22,617 nt of DNA from CAYQQR01 sp964420035 (GTDB lineage: Bacteria; Bacteroidota; Bacteroidia; Bacteroidales; SM23-62), in the NCBI GenBank assembly GCA_964420035.1, contig CAYQQR010000055.1:1-22617 (forward strand). The letters are read 5' to 3'. Numbering within the stretch: the stretch's first letter is position 1; each line of letters begins with the position of its first letter. The position numbers and the translations under genes are program-made. Below are positions 8,832 to 16,511 of the stretch, one piece after another. The notes under the pieces were generated by a model. It worked only from the letters and a program-made list of their open reading frames with translations. It searched no databases and was not told the origin of the DNA.

Positions 8832-9848
8832 TTAAAAGGAAAATTTGTAAATGGTCGTATGTTTGTAGGTCTCTCCCGGATTCAGCAAAGTAGAAGGAAA
8901 ATCAGGTTTATTCGGCGTATCGGGAAAATGTTGTGCCTCGAGACAGAATCCTGACCTGGGTTGATAGATGCGCCCCTGTTTACCCCTTATGTTTTCCAGG
9001 TAATTGCCTGTATAAAACTGAAGCCCCGGTTGGGTGGTAAGCACTTCCATTATTATCCGGGTATTATCATCCCTCGCGACTGCGGCAAGTTCAGGTTCCA
9101 GCCCTGAATTCTTCAGAACATAATTATGGTCATATCCGTTTTCCATCTGGTCGATATCCCTGCCAATGGTTTTTTCCCGGCGGAAATCCAGGGGCGTTCC
9201 CTGAACACTCGTAATACTGCCCGTTGGAATATCATGCTGATCAGCAGGCGTATAGGCTTCTGCCAGAATTTTCAGCTTATGATCCAGAATACTGGTGAGT
9301 CCCCCGTTCAGATTAAAATAGCTGTGCTGGGTAAGGTTTACATGGGTAGGCTTGTCGGTAGTTGCCCGGTATTCAATAATAAACTCATTTTCATCAGTTA
9401 AATGATAGGTGACTTGGGTTTCCAGGTTTCCCGGATAGCCTTCTTCCATGTCCCTGCTCAGATACTTCAAAGTCAAACGCTGATCACCCGGCTCTGCATC
9501 CCACACCACTTTATCAAATCCCATAATACCCCCATGCAGATGATTGGGCCCGTTATTTCTGGCAAGAATGAAGCTTTTGTTACCAATACTGAATTTCCCC
9601 CCTTCGATCCTGTTGGCAACACGGCCGACAATGGCACCGAAATAAGGATGCTCCTGCAGGTATCGATCAATTTCATCAAATCCCAGAACAACATCAACGC
9701 GGTCGTCCCGGAAAGGCAGATATATGTTTTTGACTATCCCGCCATAATCGCTGCAGATCAGCTCCACACCATTCTTGTTGTGCATTGTGTAAAGATGGAC
9801 GGGGCGGTTTTGAGACCGGTAATGTGTTGGTTCTTCAGTGACTTTCAT
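8832..9848 (-). CDS. galM: Aldose 1-epimerase (galactose mutarotase)
   Basis: A 338-residue enzyme that interconverts alpha and beta anomers of galactose or glucose and so supplies the alpha-galactose used by galactokinase. Family residues are visible: NHLHGG with substrate-binding His105, the catalytic acid His175 in LTQHSYFNL, and the catalytic base Glu304 in FCLEAQHFPD. The length fits the family and there is no signal peptide, so it should act in the cytoplasm. (Some Bacteroidota homologues are exported; this one shows no leader.) The start ATG lies 17 bases downstream of a TACCTTTG -7 box, which supports the chosen start. The M1 metallopeptidase gene follows after 34 bases. Confidence 0.95.
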   Translation of the reverse strand: MKVTEEPTHYRSQNRPVHLYTMHNKNGVELICSDYGGIVKNIYLPFRDDRVDVVLGFDEIDRYLQEHPYFGAIVGRVANRIEGGKFSIGNKSFILARNNGPNHLHGGIMGFDKVVWDAEPGDQRLTLKYLSRDMEEGYPGNLETQVTYHLTDENEFIIEYRATTDKPTHVNLTQHSYFNLNGGLTSILDHKLKILAEAYTPADQHDIPTGSITSVQGTPLDFRREKTIGRDIDQMENGYDHNYVLKNSGLEPELAAVARDDNTRIIMEVLTTQPGLQFYTGNYLENIRGKQGRIYQPRSGFCLEAQHFPDTPNKPDFPSTLLNPGETYKHTTIYKFSF

Positions 9849-9865
9849 AGTTCTAAAAGTTTTTA

Positions 9866-9873
9866 CAAAGGTA
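9866..9873 (-). promoter_or_regulatory. -7 box of the probable galM promoter
   Basis: On the minus strand this reads TACCTTTG, an exact match to TAnnTTTG. It lies 17 bases upstream of the galM ATG. The -33 element is imperfect (TTTA on the minus strand at about 9894-9897). Confidence 0.5.
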
Positions 9874-9953
9874 CAAATTCAGGCATAGCCTGATAAATGG
9901 TTAATAATTTATTTGAAATCACAAAAGGTATTGATCCACGAAAGTGCTTATTT

Positions 9954-9983
9954 TTTGTATTTTCGCGTTCGATAGTAAATTTG
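9954..9983 (+). promoter_or_regulatory. Promoter of the lipoprotein gene (near-consensus Bacteroidota type)
   Basis: TTTG at 9954-9957, an 18-base spacer and TAAATTTG at 9976-9983 match both the -33 and -7 boxes of the Bacteroidota primary sigma factor. This is the best promoter in the window. It predicts transcription starting near 9990 and a leader of about 20 bases, which supports the start at 10011 and not at the upstream in-frame ATG at 9897. Confidence 0.7.
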
Positions 9984-10010
9984 CATAAACCATTATTCAC
10001 ATCAGAGAAA

Positions 10011-10850
10011 ATGAAACCAATATCCCGTCCTAAAACTACTATAATCCTGTTCAGCCTCCTATCCGGCATTCTGTTTCTTTTTACGGCGTGTAAACCAGGG
10101 ACAAAGGATGGCTCTTCGGAGGTTGAAGAACTCAAGGATACCGTATCCGATAAGGAGGAACTGGTAAAAAACGTAGTCGAATATCCCATCCCCTCTGCTT
10201 TCGAAGTTACCCAGCTTCTAAATGAAGCAGGTGCAAGCTATATCATCAGCCTGTCCAACCCTGTTGAAAATGCAGATAAATACATCACCCAAAAAAGTAA
10301 AGCACTGAACCTGGGTGTATATGGTGCCGATCTGAGTTATGCCAGCACTTACAATCAAACCCAGGAAACCATGGATTATTTAAAGGTTTCATCCAGGATT
10401 ATTGAAGACCTGGCCATCAATACTCCTTTTAATGAGCAACTGGTGGAACGGGTTGAGAATAACCTTGGGAACCAGGATTCACTGATCAGCATCATTACCG
10501 ATTCATTTTATGACGCCTACAACTACCTGAGGCAAAATGAGCAGGATAACCTTTCTATCCTGGTCGTAGCCGGCAGTTGGATCGAAGCCATGTACATCAC
10601 TACCCAGATGAGCATCATCAGCCAGGATAACAGCCAGATCGTTCAGATCATTTCCAATCAGAGATCTTCTCTGAAGAAACTTCTGGAGCTGATGGAAGGG
10701 GCCAGCCAGGATCCTATGGTGGCCGAATTATTCAATGACCTGAAGAAGGTTCAGAAGGTCTACCGGGAAGCCGGTGAAAAACTGGATGAAGAATCCCTGG
10801 AGAAGATCACGGGACAAACCGAAAAATTGCGCGACAAGATAATTTCCTGA
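10011..10850 (+). CDS. Lipoprotein of unknown function
   Basis: A 279-residue protein I cannot assign to a function. The open frame begins at 9897, but the promoter lies between that ATG and 10011, and the ATG at 10011 starts a proper lipoprotein leader: basic MKPISRPK, a hydrophobic stretch, then LFTAC with Cys27 as the lipidation site. A charged linker follows (about 28-55), then a largely alpha-helical body with blocks such as YPIPSAFEVTQLLNEAGA and ALNLGVYGADLSYAST. The C-terminal third is rich in heptad-like Leu/Ile with charged residues and could form a coiled coil (about 225-275). No enzyme motif, metal site or repeat is visible. It probably faces the periplasm from either membrane. 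It has its own promoter and terminator, so it is a single-gene unit, although the next gene codes for an ABC transporter and a functional link is possible. Confidence 0.85.
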   Translation: MKPISRPKTTIILFSLLSGILFLFTACKPGTKDGSSEVEELKDTVSDKEELVKNVVEYPIPSAFEVTQLLNEAGASYIISLSNPVENADKYITQKSKALNLGVYGADLSYASTYNQTQETMDYLKVSSRIIEDLAINTPFNEQLVERVENNLGNQDSLISIITDSFYDAYNYLRQNEQDNLSILVVAGSWIEAMYITTQMSIISQDNSQIVQIISNQRSSLKKLLELMEGASQDPMVAELFNDLKKVQKVYREAGEKLDEESLEKITGQTEKLRDKIIS

Positions 10851-10867
10851 ACCAAGTCGCTATACTC

Positions 10868-10902
10868 AAAAGGCCTCTTTCTATCAAAAGGGGCCTTTTT
10901 TC
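10868..10902 (+). terminator. Rho-independent terminator after the lipoprotein gene
   Basis: A 13-bp stem (10868-10880 with 10887-10899, one G-U pair) encloses the six-base loop CTATCA. The right arm runs into a T tract (10896-10901). It starts 17 bases after the stop codon. The A tract on the left arm could also make it work for the opposite strand. Confidence 0.88.
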
Positions 10903-11022
10903 TTCAATCCCAATAAATTGTTACGCGGTACGAGATACGGGTTAGGTTTATTATATTCCAACCCAACGCGTGACCCGAAACACGTAACTCTTGTAATCTT
11001 TTTCTTAATTTCGCAATTGATC

Positions 11023-14000
11023 ATGAGTGAAGCGATCCTCAATGCATTGATGCACCTTTTTGCCATCGTTGCAAACGTCAACAAAAAAAGTTTGTCGGAC
11101 GAAGGAAGAGGAATTGTCATATCCATTTTGAAAAGACATCTCCCGGAGGACCGCGTCAAAGAATTTCTTGATCTGTTCGATAATTACATGGACTTCTACC
11201 ACAGGGATGATGTAATACGACAGGAACTCGAGGACACCGACGACAGTTATGACGAAACGAGAATCGCCAGAATTGCACAACAGATGCGAAAAGAACTGCA
11301 TCAGAATGAACGCTTTATCGTCCTTCTTAAACTTATCGAATTTGTCAACGAAGATGAGGTGATCATTGAAGAGGAAAACCGCTTTCTGAACATCATCGCC
11401 GGGACCTTTAATATTCCGCCGGATGAGTTCCAGGATGCCACAAGTTTCATCAGTGAAAAAGACAGCAGCAATATCACTTCCAACAATTTCCTTATCATAG
11501 AAAGTGCCGGGGAAGAAAGTATAGAAGAACTCGAGGGACAATGGGTTGAAGAAAACAGACCGGAGGAGTTACGGAGAACCAACAGGATCGTCAATGATGA
11601 TATTGACGGCAGTTTGATCTTTCTGCATTTTCCTTCTGTCAATATGATCGTTTCGCGGTACACCGGAAAGGATAAACTGCAAATCGAGGGTCAAAGCCTT
11701 CAGCCGGGTCATTTTACGGTCTTCGAAACCGGATCGATCATTCGGGGAGAAAAGATCGCATCCATTTATCATTCCGAGATCGCTGCTCATTTCCTGCGAC
11801 TGGAATCCAGGTCAAAACTCGTCCTGCAGGGCCATAATGTTTCCTTCCGCTTCAAGAACAGTGAAACCGGTATAAGACCTTTCAGTTTTTCCGAAGAATC
11901 CGGTCGACTGGTCGGAATTCTCGGCGGTTCCGGTGTGGGTAAATCTACCCTGCTGAACCTCCTGAGCGGTCCGCTTGACCCCGACACCGGTTATGTTGAG
12001 ATCAACGGTTATGATGTTCATAAAGACCGTTTCAAAGTGAAGGGGATCATCGGTTTTGTCCCCCAGGACGATCTTCTGATAGAAGAACTCACCGTTTACC
12101 AGAATCTCTATTATAACGCCAAACTTTGCTTCAGTAATTTTAGCGATTATCAGATAAAGAAGATCATCTCCAAAATGCTGGATGATCTGGGACTCACCGA
12201 ATCACAATACTTAAAGGTCGGTAACCCCCTGGACAAATACATTAGCGGCGGGCAGAGAAAGAGACTGAACATCGGACTGGAGCTGCTCCGGGAACCGAAT
12301 ATATTATTTGTTGACGAACCCACTTCGGGTTTGTCTTCCATGGATTCCGAGAATGTCATGGGACTCCTGAAGGAGCAAGCCATAAAAGGCAAACTGGTCC
12401 TTGTAAACATCCATCAGCCCAATTCCAACATTTTCAAAATGTTTAATAAGTTCTGGGTGCTGGATAAAGGAGGATACATTATTTACAACGGCAATCCTGT
12501 CGATGCCATCCTGTATTTTAAGAAACTGGGGGCCCTGGCTGATATATCGGAAGCAGAATGCCCGACCTGCGGGAATGTCAGCCCCGATCAGATCCTTCAG
12601 ATCGTTGAGGGCAAACTGGTGGATGAACATGGGCGGTTCACCCACGAAAGAAAGATACAACCGGAAGAATGGTACCGTCATTACCAGCATAATATTGAAT
12701 CCAGGCTAAAAATGGAAAAGCCCAAGCGGCTCATTCCTGTCAATCCCTTCAAAATACCGGACATCGATAAGCAGTTCTTTATTTTTCTCCGTAGAAACAT
12801 TCTGTCCAAGCTGGCCAACCGCCAATATCTTCTGATCAGTTTTCTGGAGACACCCATACTGGCATTTATTCTGGCATTTTTTACAAAATATTTTGCAGGC
12901 CGGGAATACATTTTCAGCAGCAATAAAAACCTCCCGCAGTATCTCCTCATGTCGGTGATCGTAGCCCTGTTCGTAGGACTGACAGTAAGTGCCGAAGAGA
13001 TCATACGCGACAGAAAGATCCTGAAAAGAGAGTCTTTCCTGAATCTGAGCAAGTTCTCATACCTGAATGCCAAGATCACTTACCTGGCTCTTTTATCAAC
13101 AATACAGATGATCGTATTTGTGATCATCGGCAACCTGATCCTGGAGATCAGGGGCATGGAGCTCATATTCTTCCTGGTATTGTTTTCAACGGCTGTCTTT
13201 GCCAACATGCTCGGCCTGAACATCTCGGCCGGGATGAATTCGGTGGTGAGCATATACATCCTCATCCCCTTGCTGCTGGTACCCCAATTGTTGCTCAGTG
13301 GTACGGTGGTTGAATTCGAGGACCTCCATAAAAGTCTGACCAACCGAAGGCAGGTTCCGGTGATCGGGGATCTGATGGCCTCCCGTTGGGCCTATGAGGC
13401 CCTTGCAGTTGCTCAATTTAAAAGGAATGATTTCGAAAAGCACTTCTATGACGTTGACAAAAGGATAAGCGAAGCTTCTTACAGGACCTCTTTCCTGGTT
13501 CCACGCCTGATGACCATAATTGACGATTGTGAGCGCTATCTTGAGAATAACGAAAATGAAAAGGAGGCCATACGAAACCTTAAAATCCTCAGTAACGAGA
13601 TTCAAAGCTTCGGCCGGAATCCCGAGCTCTTTCCTTTTGAATATGCTGAAGAACTGAACATCGTGGAATTCACTCCCGGTATTGCCGAAGAAACCAGGGG
13701 GTACCTGACCTACGTCAGGATACATTTCCAGGAAGTACAATCTGAAGCCAATGCCAGAAAGGATTCAATCTACCAGGCCCTGGTCGACAAGATGGGAAGT
13801 GAGGGGATATACCAATTAAGACAGGACCATTATAATGATCAGCTGGCCGACCAGTTGACCAACCGGATGGATATTGAAAAGATATTCCTGTCCGGTGACC
13901 GTTTTATTCAGAAAAAAGATCCTGTTTTCAAGGATCCTGAATCCAACATCGGAAGGGCCCACTTTTACGCTCCCGTCAAAATAGTCAATGACCAGCGCTA

Positions 14001-14127
14001 CGAAACACTCTGGTTCAATATCATCATCCTCTGGATCATGTCCTTCGGCCTTTACATCACCCTGTTGCTCGACACCTTGCACAAGATCATCGAGTATTTC
14101 AACCGTATCCGCCTGACAAAGAGTTAG
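11023..14127 (+). CDS. ABCG-like ABC half transporter with N-terminal TerB-like domain
   Basis: A 1034-residue fusion of regulatory, ATPase and membrane domains. The ATG at 11023 (MSEAILNALMHLFAIV) was chosen because the 35 codons upstream run back into the intergenic region and read as non-protein sequence. Domain order: helical TerB-like region (about 1-145, ending in the FVNEDEVIIEEENRFLNII pattern), a beta-rich linker domain (about 150-270), then the nucleotide-binding domain with Walker A at GGSGVGKST (Lys307), signature ISGGQRKR from 407 and Walker B ILFVDEP from 427. A CPTC pair (Cys513, Cys516) comes next, followed by six membrane segments near 603-624, 640-658, 685-707, 712-735, 741-762 and 994-1016. 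About 230 mostly helical residues lie between the last two segments, in the place of the large external loop of ABCG proteins. The NBD-then-TMD order is that of ABCG exporters, which work as dimers. The cargo is unknown. Confidence 0.88.
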   Translation: MSEAILNALMHLFAIVANVNKKSLSDEGRGIVISILKRHLPEDRVKEFLDLFDNYMDFYHRDDVIRQELEDTDDSYDETRIARIAQQMRKELHQNERFIVLLKLIEFVNEDEVIIEEENRFLNIIAGTFNIPPDEFQDATSFISEKDSSNITSNNFLIIESAGEESIEELEGQWVEENRPEELRRTNRIVNDDIDGSLIFLHFPSVNMIVSRYTGKDKLQIEGQSLQPGHFTVFETGSIIRGEKIASIYHSEIAAHFLRLESRSKLVLQGHNVSFRFKNSETGIRPFSFSEESGRLVGILGGSGVGKSTLLNLLSGPLDPDTGYVEINGYDVHKDRFKVKGIIGFVPQDDLLIEELTVYQNLYYNAKLCFSNFSDYQIKKIISKMLDDLGLTESQYLKVGNPLDKYISGGQRKRLNIGLELLREPNILFVDEPTSGLSSMDSENVMGLLKEQAIKGKLVLVNIHQPNSNIFKMFNKFWVLDKGGYIIYNGNPVDAILYFKKLGALADISEAECPTCGNVSPDQILQIVEGKLVDEHGRFTHERKIQPEEWYRHYQHNIESRLKMEKPKRLIPVNPFKIPDIDKQFFIFLRRNILSKLANRQYLLISFLETPILAFILAFFTKYFAGREYIFSSNKNLPQYLLMSVIVALFVGLTVSAEEIIRDRKILKRESFLNLSKFSYLNAKITYLALLSTIQMIVFVIIGNLILEIRGMELIFFLVLFSTAVFANMLGLNISAGMNSVVSIYILIPLLLVPQLLLSGTVVEFEDLHKSLTNRRQVPVIGDLMASRWAYEALAVAQFKRNDFEKHFYDVDKRISEASYRTSFLVPRLMTIIDDCERYLENNENEKEAIRNLKILSNEIQSFGRNPELFPFEYAEELNIVEFTPGIAEETRGYLTYVRIHFQEVQSEANARKDSIYQALVDKMGSEGIYQLRQDHYNDQLADQLTNRMDIEKIFLSGDRFIQKKDPVFKDPESNIGRAHFYAPVKIVNDQRYETLWFNIIILWIMSFGLYITLLLDTLHKIIEYFNRIRLTKS

Positions 14128-14231
14128 AAAGTACAGGGGTTTAAGGGTTTAAGGTTGTTCCGCCTTCGGCTGTCTCTCCGCTACCGCTGGTGCAATCCCG
14201 GGGTTTTCCGATAAATTCGCGGCAAGACGTT

Positions 14232-14252
14232 ATCCCGGACTCGATCCGGGAT
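14232..14252. repeat. Palindromic REP-like element
   Basis: ATCCCGGA, the loop CTCGA, and TCCGGGAT form a perfect 8-bp inverted repeat. The form (GTTATCCCGGACTCGATCC and onward) looks like short interspersed palindromes that recur between genes in many bacterial genomes. Only one copy is in this window, so its repeat status is inferred. Confidence 0.5.
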
Positions 14253-14354
14253 CTCCCTGAATTACCACTATGGTCTCTGCACGTTGCGTCCCCATTAAAG
14301 TCAGTCTCAATTGCCAGGGTCCGGCAGGTGGCTGCTTTTTGTATGCCTCTGATA

Positions 14355-14396
14355 CACAGGGCGCCGTCTTCTTGTTCCCCGAAGACTTGCCCTGTG
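14355..14396. other. Interrupted hairpin of 14 base pairs
   Basis: CACAGGGC (14355-14362) pairs with GCCCTGTG (14389-14396), and inside it GTCTTC (14366-14371) pairs with GAAGAC (14381-14386). The internal bulge is GCC against TT and the loop is nine bases. No T tract follows, so it is not a standard terminator. Confidence 0.5.
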
Positions 14397-14407
14397 CTGG
14401 TGTGTCT

Positions 14408-14422
14408 CAGCCTTTCAGGCTG
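14408..14422. other. Small perfect hairpin
   Basis: CAGCCT and AGGCTG pair around a TTC loop. It lies 11 bases after the larger hairpin. No T tract follows directly. Confidence 0.35.
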
Positions 14423-14490
14423 CGTTATTATTAGCGTTTCCCGAAATCTTTATTCATAGACCGAAACAACTGCATGACAATTGCATGACA

Positions 14491-14538
14491 GCCCTTCTGC
14501 CCTTTGACTCTTATGCCCTTTGGCTCTTCAGCTTTTTT
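14491..14538. repeat. Imperfect octamer tandem array
   Basis: Six consecutive 8-base units read GCCCTTCT, GCCCTTTG, ACTCTTAT, GCCCTTTG, GCTCTTCA and GCTTTTTT. Two units are identical and the others drift around GCCCTTTG. Viewed with a 16-base period, 14498-14513 and 14514-14529 agree at 14 of 16 positions. It sits about 60 bases before the symporter start. Confidence 0.55.
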
Positions 14539-14564
14539 TAGAATCATTCTTTACCAGATTTTTT

Positions 14565-14572
14565 TACTTTTG
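14565..14572 (+). promoter_or_regulatory. -7 box of the probable symporter-locus promoter
   Basis: TACTTTTG fits TAnnTTTG and lies 23 bases before the symporter ATG. No good TTTG -33 box is at the expected distance, so the promoter may need an activator or may be weak. Confidence 0.45.
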
Positions 14573-14595
14573 AGCTTTCCGATAAACACGGTTTT

Positions 14596-16482
14596 ATGCG
14601 ACTCTCGGCCATCGATCTGCTCATCATTTTGGTATACCTCTCAGCCACCATTGCCATCGGGCTGATCCTCCGTAAAAGAGCCGCGAAAAACATCGACTCT
14701 TACTTTCTGGGCGGCAAGACCTTGCCCTGGTACATGCTCGGATTGTCAAATGCTTCCGGGATGTTTGATATTTCCGGGACCATGTGGCTGGTGACCCTGC
14801 TTTTTGTCTACGGTTTGAAAAGCATCTGGATTCCCTGGTTGTGGCCGGTGTTCAACCAGATTTTCCTGATGATCTATCTTTCTGCCTGGCTCAGAAGATC
14901 GGAAGTCCTTACCGGAGCGGCATGGATCCGGACCCGCTTCGGGGACGAACTGGGGGGGCGTCTTTCCCACATGGCCGTGGTCATTTTCGCCGTGATTGGG
15001 GTCCTTGGTTTCCTGGCCTATGGATTTATCGGTATCGGCAAATTCATTGAGATATTTATTCCCTGGGAAGTGGTTCGCAACTATGTTCCTTTTGAAGTTG
15101 CCCCAAGGTTTGTCCCCCATTTCTATGGCATCCTCTTTACTTCCATCGCGACCTTTTATGTGATCCTGGGAGGCATGTTCAGTATTGTCTGGACCGATGT
15201 CCTGCAGTTTACCATTATGACCATTTCGGCCGTTGTGATCGCGGCGATCGCCATGAACCAGGTGAGCCCGGAAACCCTGCAAAGTCTGGTGCCCGATGGG
15301 TGGAGCAATCCATTTTTCGGATGGAAGCTTAATATGGACTGGAGCAGTTACCTGCCGGAGGTCAATGAAAAGATACGCTCCGATGGTTATTCCCTCTTCG
15401 GCTTTTTCGTAATGATGATGCTCTTCAAAGGAATTCTGGTGAGTGCCGCCGGTCCGGCCCCCAATTACGACATGCAAAAGATACTTTCGACCCGGAACCC
15501 CAAGGAAGCCTCGCTGATGAGCGGCTTTGTATCCGTGATCCTGATGCCCGCCCGTTATTTAATGATCGCGGGTTTTGCCATCCTGGCCATCGCCTTTTAC
15601 GATAAGCTTGATTTGACCGTTGCCGGGCGCCTGGATTTTGAGAATATTCTGCCTGCCGCTATAGAACAGTTTGTGCCGGTTGGCCTTACCGGCATCCTGC
15701 TGGCCGGATTGCTGGCCGCATTCATGTCCACCTTCGCCTCCACGGTTAACGCGGCCCCGGCATACCTGGTCAACGACCTTTACCTTCGCTACATCAATCC
15801 CAATGCCTCGAGGAAGCAAAGCATTTACATGAGCTACCTGATATCCTTGCTGGTGGTCGTTATAAGCACCATAATCGGGTTCTTCATTACCAGCATCAAC
15901 AGCATATTGCAGTGGATCGTGAGTGCCCTCTGGGGAGGTTATGTGGCTTCCAATGTACTGAAATGGTACTGGTGGCGATTCAACGGATTTGGTTATTTCT
16001 GGGGTATGGTGTCGGGCATAGCGGCCTCTCTGTTCGTGCCCTTCCTGACAGGATTGGTCTTTCCCCAACTTCCCGCTGACATCAGGCCCCTGTACTGTTT
16101 TCCGGTCCTGCTGCTTATTTCCCTCATCGGCTGTATTGCAGGAACCCTGTTGACCAAACCGGATGACGAGGAAGTATTACTGAAGTTTTACAGGCGGGTC
16201 AGACCCTGGGGATTCTGGAAGCCCGTTCACAATAAGCTCCTGGAACGCTATCCCGATCTTAAAAAAAACAAGAACTTCGGAAGGGATATGTTCAACATCG
16301 CCGTGGGCATTGTTGCCCAAACTGCCCTGGTGGCCCTTCCCATCTATATCATCATCCGGGCTAAAACATCCCTCCTGGTTACCGTGGGTATTTTACTTGT
16401 ATGCGGCATTCTGTTAAAGAAACTATGGTACGACCGTCTTCAGCAATACCCGGATCATTTCGAAAATCCTGAGGATAAATAA
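14596..16482 (+). CDS. Sodium:solute symporter (SSS family)
   Basis: A 628-residue inner-membrane transporter expected to import an organic solute with Na+. It begins with a hydrophobic segment (LLIILVYLSATIAIGLIL) followed by the NIDSYFLGGKTLPWYMLGLS block typical of the SSS/SGLT family, and has about 13-14 membrane segments. The conserved late block LLAAFMSTFASTVNAAP, then YLVNDLYLRYI, matches the family signature around the Na+ site (Ser/Thr-rich helix, Asp-Leu-Tyr). A polar segment at about 530-575 precedes the last two membrane helices. Family members carry sugars, sugar acids, amino acids, carboxylates or choline, and the substrate cannot be told from sequence. Position at the head of a glycyl radical enzyme, GH130, sulfatase and nucleoside hydrolase run suggests it brings in the substrate of that locus, probably a sugar or sugar derivative. 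The start fits the upstream -7 box. Confidence 0.92.
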   Translation: MRLSAIDLLIILVYLSATIAIGLILRKRAAKNIDSYFLGGKTLPWYMLGLSNASGMFDISGTMWLVTLLFVYGLKSIWIPWLWPVFNQIFLMIYLSAWLRRSEVLTGAAWIRTRFGDELGGRLSHMAVVIFAVIGVLGFLAYGFIGIGKFIEIFIPWEVVRNYVPFEVAPRFVPHFYGILFTSIATFYVILGGMFSIVWTDVLQFTIMTISAVVIAAIAMNQVSPETLQSLVPDGWSNPFFGWKLNMDWSSYLPEVNEKIRSDGYSLFGFFVMMMLFKGILVSAAGPAPNYDMQKILSTRNPKEASLMSGFVSVILMPARYLMIAGFAILAIAFYDKLDLTVAGRLDFENILPAAIEQFVPVGLTGILLAGLLAAFMSTFASTVNAAPAYLVNDLYLRYINPNASRKQSIYMSYLISLLVVVISTIIGFFITSINSILQWIVSALWGGYVASNVLKWYWWRFNGFGYFWGMVSGIAASLFVPFLTGLVFPQLPADIRPLYCFPVLLLISLIGCIAGTLLTKPDDEEVLLKFYRRVRPWGFWKPVHNKLLERYPDLKKNKNFGRDMFNIAVGIVAQTALVALPIYIIIRAKTSLLVTVGILLVCGILLKKLWYDRLQQYPDHFENPEDK

Positions 16483-16503
16483 GGAACGCTGCCGGGGATT
16501 CAT

Positions 16504-16511
16504 TAAATTTG
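16504..16511 (+). promoter_or_regulatory. Possible internal promoter (-7 box) before the glycyl radical enzyme gene
   Basis: TAAATTTG matches TAnnTTTG and ends 13 bases before the ATG, inside the 42-base gap after the symporter gene. A TTTG -33 box is missing. If active, it would give a very short leader. Confidence 0.35.

Larger units (their letters stand above)
14128..14595. other. 468-bp non-coding stretch with repeats and hairpins
   Basis: I see no convincing gene here. The 89-residue open frame at 14190-14459 has no leader, no motif and an odd Cys/Arg/Ser-rich composition. Instead the stretch holds a GGGTTTAA direct repeat (14137-14152), a palindrome (14232-14252), an interrupted hairpin (14355-14396), a small perfect hairpin (14408-14422), a TGCATGACA direct repeat (14471-14479 and 14482-14490), an octamer array (14491-14538) and a -7 box just before the symporter gene. 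It could be a decayed mobile element, a REP-type repeat cluster or a structured RNA. Confidence 0.6.

Noticed and set aside
8815..8835. AGGAGG followed by ATG and a three-codon frame on the plus strand
   Set aside because: It is within the galM-M1 gap on the opposite strand, and the frame ends after three codons. It is most likely chance.
9897..10010. 38-residue N-terminal extension of the lipoprotein
   Set aside because: A near-consensus promoter lies within it, and the lipoprotein leader begins at 10011.
11006..11013. TAATTTCG as a promoter box for the ABC transporter
   Set aside because: One mismatch to TAnnTTTG and no -33 element at a suitable distance. The promoter remains unlocated.
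10918..11022. 35-residue N-terminal extension of the ABC transporter
   Set aside because: It begins right after the terminator and does not look like protein. The ATG at 11023 begins a regular helical domain.
14137..14156. GGGTTTAA tandem, resembling telomere-type repeats
   Set aside because: Only two units, inside a bacterial chromosome-like segment. It is kept only as a short direct repeat.
14190..14459. 89-residue open frame in the long non-coding stretch
   Set aside because: It covers the palindrome and both hairpins, has a Cys/Ser/Arg-rich composition unlike its neighbours, and shows no leader or motif.
14746..15477. 243-residue open frame on the minus strand
   Set aside because: It is antisense to the symporter gene, and its His/Gly/Asp-rich composition is what reverse reading of membrane-helix codons gives.
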